16,074 nucleotides of DNA from RGIG8597 sp045133795. Lineage in GTDB: Bacteria; Spirochaetota; GWE2-31-10. A model generated the notes under the pieces. It did no database searches and was not told where the DNA came from. It worked only from the letters and a program-made list of their open reading frames with translations. Shown here piece after piece: positions 15,874 through 16,074 of the stretch. The stretch is taken from positions 1 through 16,074 of the forward strand of contig JBGUUT010000078.1 in NCBI GenBank assembly GCA_045133795.1, read 5' to 3'. Position 1 is the stretch's first letter. Each line of letters begins with the position of its first letter. Position numbers and translations under genes: made by a program.

Positions 15874-15893
15874 CAAGGGACTTAAGTCCCTTG
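15874..15893. other. Perfect 20-bp palindrome after paralog B
   Basis: The arm CAAGGGACTT (15874-15883) is followed directly by its reverse complement (15884-15893). There is no T-run on either side, so it is not a standard intrinsic terminator. It may still be an RNA hairpin that stabilises the 3' end, or a dyad for a DNA-binding protein. Confidence 0.6.
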
Positions 15894-15918
15894 ATAAAAA
15901 GGATACATAAGGAGCTAA

Positions 15919-15990
15919 GGTGAGTTCCGTAAGGAACGAATGAAGTATTTCCGTGAGGAATACTTCATTCATGTACAGCGTACATTCACC
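15919..15990. repeat. Cloverleaf-type palindromic repeat
   Basis: An outer stem GGTGA (15919-15923) with TCACC (15986-15990) encloses three hairpins joined without unpaired bases. They are GTTCC/GGAAC (15924-15937, loop GTAA), GAATGAAGTATT plus CC with GG plus AATACTTCATTC (15938-15970, loop GTGA, one bulge) and ATGTAC/GTACAT (15971-15985, loop AGC). It is non-coding. The part at 15959-15990 recurs inverted at 10744-10775. Confidence 0.75.
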
Positions 15991-15992
15991 GA

Positions 15993-16074
15993 AGCTAAAT
16001 GGAACACATCGTTCCAGCTAAATGGAACACATCGTTCCAGCTAAATGGAACACATCGTTCCAGCTAAATGGAAC
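15993..16074 (+). repeat. 23-bp tandem repeat, at least 3.5 copies, cut by the window end
   Basis: Exact units start at 15993, 16016 and 16039, and a 13-base partial starts at 16062. Each opens with AGCTAAAT and holds the dyad GGAAC-ACATC-GTTCC, so every unit can form a small hairpin. There are no spacers. The array follows the cloverleaf element after two bases and probably continues beyond 16074. Confidence 0.9.

Noticed and set aside
15874..15893. Intrinsic terminator of the hydrolase operon
   Set aside because: The hairpin is perfect but ATAAAAAGG follows on the plus strand, with no U-tract.
15745..15972. Minus-strand frame of 75 codons over the tail of paralog B and the cloverleaf
   Set aside because: It is the antisense of the conserved tail and of a palindromic repeat. 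Openness follows from the repeat sequence, and no ribosome site is evident.
15919..15990. A tRNA gene, because of the cloverleaf shape
   Set aside because: It lacks the conserved T-loop and D-loop bases, its stems have wrong lengths and the outer stem is only 5 bp. It is a repeat, not a tRNA.
15993..16074. CRISPR array
   Set aside because: The 23-bp units abut directly with no spacers and no cas gene is present, so it is a plain tandem repeat.

Overview
The window is AT-rich Gram-negative-type DNA and most resembles a host-associated spirochaete, probably a Treponema. This rests on several things. There are relaxed spirochaete-style lipoprotein signals. A SurA/PrsA-like PPIase lies directly before nusB. 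A CapD-type dehydratase and a DegT aminotransferase form a pair that, as I recall without checking, resembles TP0077/TP0078 of T. pallidum. The Rpn-nuclease and AAA+ debris and the hairpin-rich intergenic repeats also fit. The genus is an inference; no rRNA or other direct marker is present.

Layout. 1-620: a hairpin terminator, then a patch of broken genes: a short minus-strand remnant, an Rpn-family nuclease C-terminus and an AAA+ ATPase C-terminus. 621-1121: a cupin gene with visibly higher GC, probably acquired, closed by a terminator at 1226-1267. 1266-4290 (minus): a membrane-anchored coiled-coil protein of 848 aa followed by a small lipoprotein that starts with TTG. 4291-4493: a divergent promoter region. 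4494-10672 (plus): a tightly packed run of five genes (periplasmic PPIase, NusB, membrane-anchored TPR protein, NDP-sugar dehydratase/epimerase, DegT/DnrJ/EryC1 aminotransferase). The last two would make an amino sugar nucleotide for a surface or flagellar glycan. 10672-10904: a MITE/REP-like palindromic element. 10930-11565: a LUD-domain protein.

11779-15858 holds the most unusual block. A large lipoprotein with an alpha/beta-hydrolase domain (Ser601-Asp679-His735 triad) is followed, with its stop codon overlapping the next Shine-Dalgarno, by two paralogous proteins. Each paralog has a signal peptide, four hydrophobic segments and a C-terminal tail of 57 residues that matches the other at 53 positions. 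The tail is more GC-rich than the gene bodies and ends in a beta-strand with terminal Phe, like an outer-membrane beta-signal. The three genes look like one export or surface module of unknown function.

15859-16074: a perfect 20-bp palindrome, then a repeat that folds on paper into a cloverleaf (a 5-bp outer stem enclosing three contiguous hairpins), then a 23-bp tandem repeat running off the window. Part of the cloverleaf recurs in opposite orientation at 10744, so both belong to one dispersed repeat family.
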